A DNA stretch of 64,000 nt from Malurus cyaneus samueli (Eukaryota; Chordata; Aves; Passeriformes; Maluridae). Shown here piece after piece: positions 1 through 11,817 of the stretch. A program made the translations under genes and the position numbers. The notes under the pieces are model-generated. The model worked only from the letters and a program-made list of their open reading frames with translations. It was not told the origin of the DNA and did not search any database. The first letter of the stretch is position 1; every line of letters starts with the position of its first letter. The stretch is taken from NCBI GenBank assembly GCA_009741485.1, contig CM019217.1:43587782-43651781 (forward strand). Direction: 5' to 3'.

Positions 1-1743
1 CTGGTATTTTATGTCAGTTAAAAATAAACAGGGGAAAAGAAATGTGCACAGTTAAGCGAGTATGACTGGCTTCTTTTAAATGCTTTTTTAATACAAGTCT
101 CCATGGTACACATAACAGTTATGTATCCTTTTCACCCATGTGTAGACACTCATTCAAACCTCTCTTCCTTCTACATCTTCTGAGCTTAAAATACAAACTG
201 GGCAAAACAGAATGATATCATTTCTTAAATGGGATCTGGATCAGAATATGAGGAAGGTGAGTTGAAGAAGGCACTTCTGGAGAGGAACACTCTTCTAAAA
301 GAAGCCTAAACTTGAACTATAAGCTCCTCTTCGGTATTTAGATCTTGTCTATCACCTCCAACAGCTGAGAAGCCCATCCCACTGCTGCAGCATTTCTGCC
401 CAAATTGATAACATGCAGTGAAGAGTGCTTCCTCAACTACAGCACAGCAAAATTATACCCAGAGCTTGGAGAATTGAGTCAACACTCTCTCCCAACTCAC
501 GTCCCACAACAAGACTAGTGCCAGGTGGTACCATGCTGCACTGTCAAATATGACCTCAAACTTGTACTCTGTACAAATAAAGCATAGGATGTTTGTCACT
601 CTACAGTTAGAAAAGTCTCAAATGCTCCCCAAAACTTTTCCACTCAGGAATTGAGACTGAACTGTGAAAAAGCATGTGTACAACCTTCAGATACTACCTG
701 ACAACCCACTGAGCTAGATGGGAAGATGCAGACATAAACAGCATCAAAAAACACTTCTCAGTTCTACCTCTAGCACCCCAAATTACAAAACCTGAGTATT
801 TTTGCTTTCTTTGCCAGAGTATGTCCACAAGCAAGTGCAACTGTGTCACAACAGGGAAGAGACTCCATACCAGTCTCTTCCCTCTTCACAACAGGGAGGT
901 ATGGAGGAAAAGACCTAACATATACATAGCAGACTGAAAAATACAATCTGTGCTGGTAATTTTTCTCAGATAACACAGAAGACATCACAAAGGTAATTAA
1001 TGTAGCTTACATTTAGATGAAATATTAAATTCTGTTACATGCTGAAATATTCTAAGTATGTTTTTGGAAAATAAAAGAGGAATTCTGAAAGACCATTTTT
1101 TCAAATTACTTATTCACTTGAAAGGTTCTGTATGGACTGGAAGACTATGAAAATACCTGCACCTGCAACCAAATGACAGAAATCATTAAAGCTTCATTCA
1201 ACTGAAATATTTATGGCTCATAAATTCAGCTTGCTGTGTTCTCCAGAGCTCCTTGTCAAGATGAGGTAAGCAAAGTTGGTATTTTCAGTACTGATAGGGG
1301 CAGGAGGGCATGCTGCAGCCTGACTCCCAGCTCCCATTCTCATCCATGCAGCACGCCATGCTTTTTAACCCTGGCAAACTGTTGATGCAGCCCTGCTGTG
1401 AACTCACATGGGGATCTGGCCAGAAGTAAAAAACAGAACAAAGCAATACAGCTTCCTGCCCTTCTCAGTTTCATAGAATAAAGTTTTCTTTTTTGTTTAG
1501 GACAGACCAATTCTCCAGTTTAGTCAGAGCAGGGCCTCACAAATAGTTTTGCCAACACTATTTAGAGGGCACCCCCACAGGAGCAGCTGATCACAGTAAC
1601 CCTGTGTCTTGCAATCTCTCTCCTGTAGTCACTGGTACTTGGATGTTTTGCTAACGTTCCTTGCATCCCAACAACCTGACATCAAAAATCTTTTGTGGTT
1701 AAGCAGATTCAGGTTTCATCTCCCCTTGAAATGTATACTGTAC
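1..1743 (-). other. TMEM131L: TMEM131L intron 7 (partial)
   Basis: This is intron sequence downstream of exon 7 on the minus strand. It opens with a GTACAG donor and runs off the window edge. I searched both strands for the next expected TMEM131L exon (the stretch following the AYLLLP segment) and did not recognise it. I see no repeat or RNA gene here. The small open frames are not conserved-looking. Confidence 0.7.
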
Positions 1744-1854
1744 CAGTGCATGTGATGCCTGGACGTTTTGAATGTGTGGAAGCAGTAAGTAGGCATTTTC
1801 TAGCTGCACTTTAGGTTCTTCTGGAGAAGACATCAGAGTTCCTGTTCCAAAAAC
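1744..1854 (-). CDS. TMEM131L: TMEM131L coding exon 7
   Basis: The exon is 111 nt, exactly 37 codons, phase 0 at both ends. It reads VFGTGTLMSSPEEPKV, then QLENAYLLLPHIQNVQASHAL. An AG acceptor precedes GTTTTT at 1,854 and a GTACAG donor follows at 1,743. The human counterpart as recalled begins V-G-G and contains NAYFLLPKVQ, so the NAY.LLP core is conserved. The linker between VFGTG and the NAY motif is divergent. This exon leaves the first PapD-like fold and enters the following linker and domain. The non-canonical +3 C of the donor makes the 3' boundary slightly less certain than in the other exons. Confidence 0.85.
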
Positions 1855-3829
1855 CTGGTATTAAAAAAAAAAATCATTACATCAACATCTAAAATTTCAG
1901 TTATAACAGCAACTTCCAAAACTATTTTGCTAATATCAACAATCTCCCCAAGAAACAGATTAGTTTTTCACATTAGATTCTTTTAAAGGAGAATTTATAA
2001 AGTTTCAATGTAAAGTTCCAAAACACATAAATGGCACTTCATAATCTTCACTCATTCACGCACTATTACAAAGACAAAAACAAAGCATTCACCAGTAGAG
2101 CATGAGGTTATCTTAGAAGAAAGTATCTAAATTCTACTATTCTTCAGGCAATTACAATAAATGTATTACCATTTGGCAGTGCAGCAATTTCTGATAAAAC
2201 TTTGTTACTAGTCCCACTGAATATTGAATTCAATTGCTCTGCCTTAAAAGTTGAGTAAAGTATTTTCTCATTATTCTGGTTTTTAAAGATTACAGTTTTC
2301 AGAACACTATTTGAATGGTACTACTGCATTTATATTTCACTCCATCAAGATTAGTTTATGACAACAAAATGCACAATAACTGGAGTGTGTGGAGCCAGGA
2401 GGGATCAAGGAGGCAGAGGATCATTAGAGGCTAAAAAAATTACTTGAGGCTTTTCACTTGTATACAAAGATTAATTATTTCCAAATAAGAAAGAAATCCA
2501 CATCTTTTTAATTAAGAGGATAACAAAATGCACTGTATGTTCACTGAAGATTTCTGACTACAGATAGAAAACACCAGAACAAAGGGAATATGCTTTTTTT
2601 TTAATGCAGATATTTATAAAGTAATTTTACTACAATGGTACCTCATCTCCATTTGGGTGATTCTTCTGTACACACTCTTGCATAAGTGCATTAGAAACAT
2701 CAAATGTTTCAAGGCTTTGGGGTGTTCAAAAGCACTGTAACCGTGCATCAAACACTCAAGTCATGCCTCCTTTTGAAACTCTTAAACCTAATGCAAGCTG
2801 AAAACACAGGCAGCTGCTTCCTCTGTCTCAGGCGGCTGGTGAAAATGTCCATGAAAATCAGCCTGCTACTGACTTCTGCAGCAGTCCAAACAAACCCATT
2901 TTGAGGTGGCACTGACAACTACTTCCCTGCAACTTGATAAAAGGCTGAGCTGACTGAGCAATAAATGAAGGGGTCGGGAGTGAGCGCAGGGAGACGACTG
3001 ATGTCAAAAAGAAAAAGTCAATTGCTCTATAATGTACTTTTTCCTCATCCTTGATGAAATGTTCCTGCCAAATATGGCATTACCTCTAATAAATACTAGA
3101 TAAACGCAACATTTGTATAAAAGCCCCATGTATTTCAATTGAACTTACCTAAGCTTCTATTTAAGGAGCTTTGTTTTACAGCACAGTATCAAAGCACGGG
3201 AATGAAAAAGCCTGATGATTGATTAAACTGCCATTTTTTTTTAATCACTAAATTCAGAGTTAAGATTTTTCTTTCACAAATAATTCAAAACCAAGAATTT
3301 GGAGTATATAGTGTACCTTAAAAATCTTTAAAAAGCTAAAGACCTGCTTGAATTCACCAGTTTGTCAGAAAATTAATGCACAACCATTATTTTGACTTTC
3401 ATGTTTTAAGGGCCTAAACATCTCACCCTGTGCTACATCCCCAATGTGTTTACATAAAATTCTGCAGAGTAACTGAAAACCACCTAAAATATTTCCTAAT
3501 GGGTTTTTCCCAACAAATGCACTCCAGTACAGTGCAGTCTAGACTGCACTAATATATGAAACCAATTACATCATGATCTTTTAAGTACACACATACAAAT
3601 AGACTTGTATCACAAGTAGTGATAACTAACAGTAACAGTAATTTTAACCATATATATGTATGTGATCATGACACTAGCACAATCTGGTAAAAGGGATGAA
3701 ATGTTAACATTACCCCACCTCATCTGTATCAGGAATTCAACTTTTAAAGTCCCTGAAACTATGAGAATAACTTTTTAAAACATAAGTAAATCCAAAAAAA
3801 GAAATTATATGAAAAGTAAGAGTAGTTAC
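1855..3829 (-). other. TMEM131L: TMEM131L intron 6
   Basis: This AT-rich intron of about 2.0 kb lies between exons 6 and 7, with a GTAACT donor and a pyrimidine-rich acceptor ending CAG. It contains a perfect 20-bp palindrome (3,531-3,550), listed separately. No coding exon, RNA gene or recognisable transposon was seen. Confidence 0.85.
3531..3550. repeat. Perfect 20-bp palindrome
   Basis: The sequence AGTGCAGTCTAGACTGCACT equals its own reverse complement over all 20 bases, centred on CTAG with no spacer. The flanking bases do not extend the symmetry. It sits in intron 6. It may be chance, a small cruciform, or a binding site for a symmetric factor; nothing nearby decides between these. Confidence 0.95.
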
Positions 3830-3946
3830 CTGATATGAAAGTACTCCATGAGATGAGGTATTTATAAACAATGAGCTTTCAATACTGCCTTCTTCTGTTG
3901 GCAGGAAGAGTACTCTGAAAGACATCTTTCCCATCGCTGGAATCAC
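3830..3946 (-). CDS. TMEM131L: TMEM131L coding exon 6 (PapD-like domain)
   Basis: The exon is 117 nt, 39 codons, phase 0 to 0. It is flanked by a CTCTGCAG acceptor and a GTAACT donor. It encodes [20 protein letters not shown] followed by [19 protein letters not shown]. This is the most conserved stretch seen here; the G-I/V-E-S-L-F-I-N-T-S-x-G-V-x-x-Y pattern is characteristic of the TMEM131 family PapD-like beta-sandwich. The exon joins exon 5 directly (..AHSR/VIPAMGK..) without a split codon. It is the strongest single piece of evidence for the gene identity. Confidence 0.97.
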
Positions 3947-5003
3947 CTGCAGAGACCACAAAGAAATTTGCTTGGTGCCAGTGACTACATCCCCACCATC
4001 CAGTCACAGGGCCTAGACAACATTTCCACATGTACACTTCTATCTGTAGATCCTAGAACCTCAGTGCTCAGAAGTTTCATCTGTGAACAATTCTCAACTC
4101 TTACTGCAAAGAAGAACTAAGACCACACAGCAGCTTGCCAAATTATGGCTGGAGTTTCTCAGCTAGCATGGGGCCTCATCAATCAAGGCTTCTTTTTGCA
4201 TAAGGTTTTACACACAAAGCACCAACAGCCTCTGCCTGCACAGAAACACTTCCCTACAGAGACAGATGGCTATTGCAAAGTCAATCAATAGCCCTGGGAT
4301 ACACAGTCACAGTCAAATGAGTCAAAGCTGAACTTTGGCAACACTGTTAGCAACCAGAGGGTCTGGCTGGAAGAACAATGACATTCATGTCTGCACAGTG
4401 ATACCCATTCAGCTGTAGTAAGAGCAAAAATAAGATGAAAACAAAATAAAACCCCTTTGCACATCCGTGGAGGACAAAAACGGGGCTTCATACAATTGAG
4501 AAGCAGCAATTCATTCTGAACACACATTCTATTGTTATACATTGTTAAAAAAATCAGAGTTAAAATAATGATCTTAGATCATAAAGGCAATTATGTTCAT
4601 AATTGCAATACAAAATGCATAAAACATTTTACTGCAGGTTTTTCTGACGAATATGCAAGGCCACTCAAAAGACTGAAAATTTATGGCTGTAAAACACCCA
4701 CTTGCTTGTGGATATCTGCATAATGCTGCTTAGAGCAGAATGAGATTTAAACAGCCTCTTTAACACTGAAAAATTATTCCCTTCCTCTGTTACTGTCAAA
4801 CATATTTCCTACTGTAGGTCTTTGATATCTTCTCTCAAACAAGTCTAAGTAGAAGCATACAAAAAAACCACTAGCAAAACAGAAAAATAGTTGGAGGTCC
4901 TACAAAAAAGCACTCAAACACAGAATGAAGAGCTTATGCCAAAGGAAGCACGAACACTTGGCATTTAGCCATTACATAGTTCCAAAAGTGCATCAACACT
5001 CAC
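3947..5003 (-). other. TMEM131L: TMEM131L intron 5
   Basis: The intron is about 1.06 kb with a GTGAGT donor and CAG acceptor. No coding exon, repeat or RNA gene was recognised in it. Confidence 0.85.
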
Positions 5004-5127
5004 CCGGCTATGAGCAGGAGACACATGAAACTGTCTAGTAGCTGTAAACACTGAATTGACTACAACATCTCTATCTCTACTAGGGTTGTAGGCATGCAGC
5101 ATTTTAGCTCTGGGTAACCCCAGTAAC
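5004..5127 (-). CDS. TMEM131L: TMEM131L coding exon 5 (PapD-like domain)
   Basis: The exon is 124 nt. Its first G completes a Gln codon begun in exon 4, and 41 full codons follow. They read [20 protein letters not shown], then [21 protein letters not shown]. The [14 protein letters not shown] motif is a TMEM131L signature; the paralogue TMEM131 has a YNPSSEES-like version. The acceptor is TTTAG and the donor GTGAGT. This is the strand-rich core of the PapD-like domain, which in the family lies on the lumenal side of the membrane. Confidence 0.96.
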
Positions 5128-6066
5128 CTAAAGCAGGGAAAAAAAAAAAGAAGAAATAAATTATTCACTTTATAAGCTGAGGCAATGCATGAAAAAAGCA
5201 ACAAACACAAATCACTCTAAAACATGTCGACCTGAAACAATTACCTAGTTGTAATTAATCTCTGGAAACATGCCAAACAAATTTTGCCTTTAGTATACAA
5301 AGACAAATTTGTAACATGGGGATGTGATAGGTGCATCTAGCCAAAATTCGTTGGAGTCTTTAGAATATGAAGAAAAAAATAACCCTTACAAAGCACAAAG
5401 TTTTGAATAAAAGGGTTTAAATAAGTGAAGTCTTTTTTCATTAGCTAAAGCAATGGTGTTCTTGGGCTTTTGCTTTAGCTAGTACATCCTAAACCCCAAC
5501 ATCTTAGACATTCCTCCAGTGCATCCTCTGAAACATTCCTTTTACTCACAAGGGGACTGTGTTTCTTTTCAGTTACTGATAGATCAAAGGCTGATTATCA
5601 CTTAAGAGTATTTTTTTAAGATTTCTTAAAAGAGAAATAAGAAAAAACTCATTTACTCTACTCTCTATAGCCTATTAGTATGTTTTACTTGGGACTCCCT
5701 GGATTTTGTTTTCAGAATGTAATGGAAACAAGAAGCTCCTCCTCCACTAGAAAGGCAATCTTCGAAAAAACAAACAGCATCAAGCAATTATTTGACACCC
5801 ATGCAGAATTACCTGAACTGTACACACCAAATGCATTATATTCCCTATTAGCTTTTGCTCCTTCTCAGAACTATGTTGGTTTTAATTTACAGAACATTGC
5901 AAGGCAATAAAGGCACTTCCAACTCTGCGGCAATTACTTACTACTTCTCTTATTTTTGGGAAGATGCCATGATCCCAGCTAATGCTTTTTACCCCAATGG
6001 AGCTCAGTACAGCTGTTCCTCCGCACTTCATTATTAACCAAAATAAGAATAATGTAAGATACTCAC
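5128..6066 (-). other. TMEM131L: TMEM131L intron 4
   Basis: The intron is about 0.94 kb with a GTGAGT donor and TTTAG acceptor. No coding exon is recognised, although a 76-codon open frame lies on the plus strand without family resemblance. No repeat was seen. Confidence 0.85.
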
Positions 6067-6138
6067 TGCATTCCAAAATGCAGAACTGATGGGTGAAAAT
6101 GTAAGGCCTTCCCATTTGGAGGCATCTTTGCTGAGAAG
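6067..6138 (-). CDS. TMEM131L: TMEM131L coding exon 4 (start of PapD-like domain)
   Basis: The exon is 72 nt. Its first base completes a Ser codon begun at the end of exon 3 (AG/C), and its last two bases (CA) are completed by exon 5. It encodes FSAKMPPNGKALHFHPSVLHFGM. The human equivalent as recalled has FSDKLF..GK.LHFQPSVLDFG, so ALHF.PSVL.FG marks the first strand of the PapD-like domain. A TTTTCAG acceptor and GTGAGT donor flank it. The FSAKMPPN segment is the linker from the acidic N-terminal region and differs between species. Confidence 0.94.
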
Positions 6139-8090
6139 CTGAAAAGAAGGGAAAAGAAGCCACAATTAATATTTAGTGGGCATGATGCTACAATCTGCTG
6201 GGAAGGAATATACATTAAAGGCTCTTAACTCTTTATATTCTGAATCTCCCTTACTAGCACAGATCTCTCCAGTTACGCTGATACACCTGTTTATGGAGCT
6301 GTGCAGTGAACTACAGAGGGAAAACAACTGGAAAGAACCCTGAGAAATGAGAACCACATCAGCATGGAGCAGTCTTTGCCAACTAGTCTATGCAAGCACT
6401 GGTACAAGCACAGAAGAGAGATGCTGAAGCAGAGAAGCAAACAGCAGCTTGGGCAAAAGCTGGTATCAAAAGAAGTGCTTGTGTAGCTGTGGCTTTAATG
6501 CAAAAGCCAGCTCATTTCCTCTGTGCAAAAGAGAGTAAGAAACACTGTGAAGCACATACATCATCATCTTTCCTCTGCCTTACAAAAATTCACAATAAAG
6601 TTCCCATCAGCTCTAACACATTTTTAGATTATTTCAACATTACCAAATACCCTGTAACATAGAAATTTCAGGATCTCTTCACCATGTTCTCAATTAAAAC
6701 TTGTCCTCCGTAAGTCCCAACGACCCCAGTGGTAAGAAAGAAGCCCAGCATTTGTTCATTTTACCTGCACACCCAGTGCTACTCTATTAAAAGCTTCCCC
6801 AGAAGCAGTCTGCACGTTGAATAGCCAGAACCAGTTTCACCTTTACTGGATGATGCTAATAAGCATCCTAGCAAGGATGAGTCTGAGAAGGGAGAGATGG
6901 ACTGTGGTCTCATTAGTTATCCAGATGCTTTGCATGATTTGTGGTATTACAGTCAATTGGTTCCCAATTTTAAAATGTAGTTTTGTAACATTACACCTTT
7001 AATAGCTAGTAGTGTGCACATAATCCTGCTGTCACATTCCAAAACAACAGACATTATAATTTATTACCAGTCAGGAAAAATAATGGTTATTATTATGAAA
7101 TCCCACAAGTTTTACAAAAATATGGAATCTAGAAGGGAGAAAACTCCCTTGCTACTGTAGCAGGCGGAATGCAATATGTCCAGGCAGCATTCCTGAGGAG
7201 CTGCTAGTGACAGCTTACTTCCAACCACCTTGTCTCTGCAGCAGCCAGCTCTTGCTCCATCCCTAGAAACATTGCAGCAACCAGCACCTTCTTCCCCTTC
7301 CAAAAATCAGCCTCAGGGATGTACCCAGAAGGAAAGTCTGAGTACTGTTGTAAACATACACAAATTAAAATTACTACTATAGTAAAAGCCACAGACATTT
7401 GGGGAAGACACGTTTCTTAAAGATCCCCAGATCCTTTTATTGCATGCACACACATAAACAGCAGAATAAAAGCCAGTGGTTTATGCACTACAGTATCATC
7501 TTGAACCCCACCACTGCTTAAGTTTCCAGCATTTTACAGGCACTGCTGAAATACCTTTTCTCACCAGCGAAATTTTAGCTGAGAACAGCAAGAAGTCGAG
7601 TGCCTCTCTGCCAGTTCATGTAACTAGCCGTAGCTCTCCAAAACCTACTAATCCTCCTCCTCAGGAACTCTAGCAGCATCAGCTCTTTTCCTCTCAACCC
7701 TCGCTCTTTGCAATAGGTACCAAACGCACCAGCTGGGTGCAAGTCCAGCTGTGGATGTAGGAGACCACATTTCATTTGGTGACCATGGCCATGCTGTAGC
7801 ACTGTGTCTTAACAATGCACTATATTACTGTTCAGCCAACCCTCTACTAGTCAAAAAGTGGGAAAACCATGAGAGTAGCAGCAGAAGGATCCTGGAGAAG
7901 GCAGCTGGACCTTGGGTGGCTGAAGCCAAGCCTCAGCTAACGACCTCTGCAGGCTCGGAGGTGGCTCCTGAGCATGGAGATAACTTTGGAGCATCCCTGC
8001 ACACCACTCGACCAGGAATGGTCCCATGATTACCAGCTTCTGTTTTGCACCCCACAAAAGCTGCCAAATCACTTCAAGCCTCAGCCTGGC

Positions 8091-8098
8091 TATAAAAG
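8091..8098 (+). promoter_or_regulatory. TATA-box-like motif in GC-richer patch
   Basis: TATAAAAG occurs in a locally GC-richer stretch (about 7,600-8,210) of intron 3. Such motifs are common in LTR U3 regions, but I could not find paired TG..CA ends, a target-site duplication or a downstream polyadenylation signal. It is most likely a chance match. Confidence 0.15.
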
Positions 8099-10141
8099 CA
8101 GAACAGCCACATTCCTATGGCACCATGCCCATCACCCAGCCCACTGTCCAGCTCCAGGGCATCTGCACCGCTTATCAGCAGCCCCAAAGCAGTGCCAAAA
8201 CATAACCTGAGAGCTGAGTTTCTTCAACAACAGAACTAGTGGAAAGAGAACTAACACTGTTTTGGGTTGGGTTTTTGTTTTTTTTCCCTCAAGGGAAAAG
8301 ATGACAGGTTGGAATAATGGGAATGGGCAGGAGAACATTCTGCTCTTGACATTTGAACAACTAGGATGCACTTTAAAGTGCATCACTATACAGAGAAAGA
8401 GACAAGCCCATCTACATTAGAAATGCACTTCTCCAGTTACAGTCTCTAAAAGGCAGCTGGAAGCCGGCAGAAGCTGGCAGAACACCATTCTGCATCCCCA
8501 TGCTCCAAACACAATTCTGATCTCTGTGAGGGATCTGACGTAGAAATAAACACTGATGCAATTTATTGAGACATTTAAAATTTGAAGTCACTTTTAACAA
8601 AAAAATTACAGGGTTTTTTTCCCTCTAAGAACATCATCTCACCAATAGATTCACCTCAAATTATGCCAAGAATTGCTCTTTTAGCTACAAATGATGTGTC
8701 CAAAAAAGTGCACAGATCCTTTCATGAGAATGTTACAGACTTGGGAAAGACAGAAATATCTGCCTAAGAATGGAAGTCTTGAAACAACAAATATGGAGAA
8801 ACAGGCCTTTTCACAACAGAAAAAGCCTGGTTTCCAGCTACTCGTCCATGGCTTTTAAAATCTGCTAACATGCCATCTCATTAAACATGCCATTTAACAA
8901 AGCTGGATCCCACACTCCATGGCATCTCTCTTTTTTATGGCAGACCAGTTGAACAACTTCTGAATGACAGATTTTGATAGAGCACTTCAATTCCAACATT
9001 CCAGAGGACATTTTTAAGGACAAGTGAACTGGAGGGAAAGAGGAAAAAGAAATAGAAGAGGGGGAGGAAATTCTTGGCAATTACTTTGAACACTCAGTAT
9101 GCATCAAAAACCTGGTTAAAATGGTACTTTTACCACTTCCCAGCCCAACAATTCAATGTCTTTCCTCCTCCATCCATACAAATGTATTTTAAACCCTGAC
9201 ACCCTGAACCATCCACCTCCAGGAACAAAGGGTAAGGAAAAGAGAAGCATTGACAAGGTGAGGGAGATCACCACATGGTCACCCAGAGCACCAGGAAGAT
9301 TTGGAAACAGGTTCTGGCAGGAAGGGTGAGGGTGAGCCCATGAAACCTCCACCTCATCACCTTCACTTGCAGAGAACACCCAGCAGAGAGGGATAAATCC
9401 TGAGCATGCACACAAGTATCAGGAATGCCTACTGGGGAGAAAGGTGGATGTGGAGCTGGAAAAAGGGAGCTGGAGGGAAGGTGGGGTAAGGAAGAGGGCT
9501 GACAGCAGGGAAAAAGAGGAGGATAGAGGAATGTACGCATCCTTAATCACTTGTGCAGGCAGAGAAGCATGTAACTCAAAGGCAGCAATTTTAGTGGGTT
9601 TTGTTTTAGTTTTTTAAAAGGTGCATGAGCTATAAAATGTCAAAGAACCGTATTCCCTCCACTAAGAAGCCCCAGGGATACTTGAACATGGAAAAGTTCT
9701 AGCCTTTTACAACACTTCCTGCTTCAGGAAAGAACACTTTGGTGTCCTGTAGATGTGGGACTAAAAAGAGATGCTAATACAGGGATGCTGAGAGCGCTGT
9801 TAAATATAGCATTGAAATTGTTTTGCCCTTGCTTCTTTCAGTTCTGTTAGTCTGTGATGTATTGAGTAAATACAGGCAAACAACCAGGCCAGTATTCAGT
9901 CCCAAATCCTAATGTTTTTATGCAATGTATACTACAAACATTTGTTTGAAATAAGCTAAACCGTTATATTTCTCCCAAAGTCCAACAGAAGCAGATCTGT
10001 CTTCACAGGAGATTTATTCATACTTCACTAGTCAAAATCACAAGAGATACATTTCTCCTAAAAATCCAAAGAAAAGAGCAGATCTATTCTGAACAAATTG
10101 CCAAAGACTGCAGGAGACTGCGTTGGGATTTTTTGTTTGAC

Positions 10142-10171
10142 TTTTTTTTTTTTTTTAANTTTTTTTTTTTT
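10142..10171. repeat. Poly-T tract with ambiguous base
   Basis: This T run of about 30 bases is interrupted by AAN, with the single N at 10,159. The ambiguous base suggests a consensus problem in the homopolymer, so its true length is uncertain. Confidence 0.9.
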
Positions 10172-11634
10172 CTATTAACTCCTTAAAGTCTTCCTTGTAT
10201 CTTTACTTCTTCACTTGAATTGATTACTTAACATTATCTGATGCATATTAGCATGCATATTATCTGATGACTCAGATTCTGCAGTTGAAAATAATCACAA
10301 TTGCCCCTTGGTTCCCTTTCTTCTTCCTTCCTTTTTGTACCCTTTCTTCACAGCACATGCTGAAAAAGCAAATCAGGGAAAGGCATTTTATTGCCGGGTC
10401 TTTTGCTTTAGGGCTATAGGGTTTTCTTGGAAGCAGCAGGCAAAAAGGACTGAATTCTTAAATATACAGAAGGTCCTTTTTTAGCATATCTGCTAATGCA
10501 GTACTGTTTTATTTTTCAGTACACTGATAAAAGTAAAATTTTACTTATGTTGAGCATTTCGGCACTTCACACCACCAGTGCACCCATGTTAGTGAACCCA
10601 CAAGATGAGGTTTTGTGATATGAAAGCGTGTACGTAAGCGTGTATATATTGTACAGGAAAGCACATTTTTTATGCAAACTGAAATAGAGAAAAGGAAATA
10701 AAATTGCTCATTTACTGACTAATTTTAGATTCATTCCTCTAGACTACACCTGATAAATAAAAAGCAGAATGGAACACATACAAAAACAACCAAGCCCAGA
10801 CACTTTCAATCATTCTGATTATAGCTGATGCAAGGAAATTATTTTGACAAATGAAAACAGGCAATTAAGAGATAACTAAGCAGAAATAGAAAAAGCAGCT
10901 GAATCGAAGTCTTATGTAGAGCTAGTACAAAGCTTTGGTTTATCACATCCCTAATCCCTGTCTTCTCTCAACTTACCCTTTACCAAAGGCAGTAAAAGCA
11001 CCAACCAGCATTAGGAACACTAAAGTGCAGCTCCTGAAAGACACACAGTAGCTTTGAAAGAGATCATGAAATTGTTTGGAAATAGAAAATTCAAACTTGA
11101 GTTTACTGTCAAGGCAACTCTGCCAAAACCAGAAACAGGAATAGTTTTAATTTTTTTTTGGTAACCTTAACTTCCTTCCTAGAGGCAGAAAAGAGTCCTC
11201 AAAAAGTAGGAAATTGTCCAGCTTGCAATAACCCTGCACTGCTCATGGGCAAGCTATATGTGCAGGGCTCTGGCACCTGGAGAAGAGCAGTCACACTTGC
11301 CACCTCAGCTCCACAGACTCACAGGACTTCTCCTCCTGAAGCCCTGTACTGACTTGTGACAACACATGAACCATTCGGTCTTTCTGGATTTTTTTAACTT
11401 TTTAAAGAAAAAGAATGACCAACAGGTAGAAGAACACAAATGTGAATTCTGAACACTGGAAACCTAGAAGTCTAAAGGCTCCCTTATTTTTAGCACCACA
11501 TTTTTTAGGGAAGAGAGGAAGGACTGACTCACTGCTTCTGAATGCTTGGGATTTGTAACCCATCATCAGGAATTCATTTACATGCTTTACCAGAGAGTTG
11601 TGCAGCTTCTGGAAGAGACCATTTTTTTTTTACT

Positions 11635-11817
11635 TTGAGGATGGTGAGGCACTGTAACAGGTTGCCCAGGGAAGCTGTGGACATCACATTGCTGGAAGTG
11701 TTCAAGGCCAGGCTGGACAATGGCTCTGAACAATCCAGTCTAGTGAAAGGTGCCCCTGCCACGGCGGGGGAGTTGGAGCTGGACTGAGGCCCCTTCTGAC
11801 CCATTCCATGATTATGG
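11635..11817 (+). mobile_element. CR1 LINE 3'-end fragment
   Basis: This is a degraded, 5'-truncated CR1 copy. It contains the hallmark 3'UTR phrases GGTGAGGCACTG, ACAGGTTGCCCAG, GTTCAAGGCCAGGCTGGA, a GGGGAGTTGGAGCTGGA segment and CCTTCTGACCCATTCCATGA. It ends in a decayed ATTCTATG-type terminal repeat, which places the CR1 3' end at the right and the element on the plus strand. CR1 is the dominant non-LTR retrotransposon in birds and does not generate a poly-A tail. Too diverged to be active; it covers only the 3' terminal region. Confidence 0.9.

Noticed and set aside
7600..8210. Possible solo LTR around the TATAAAAG motif
   Set aside because: No paired terminal TG..CA, no target-site duplication, no polyadenylation signal downstream and no matching second copy in the window.
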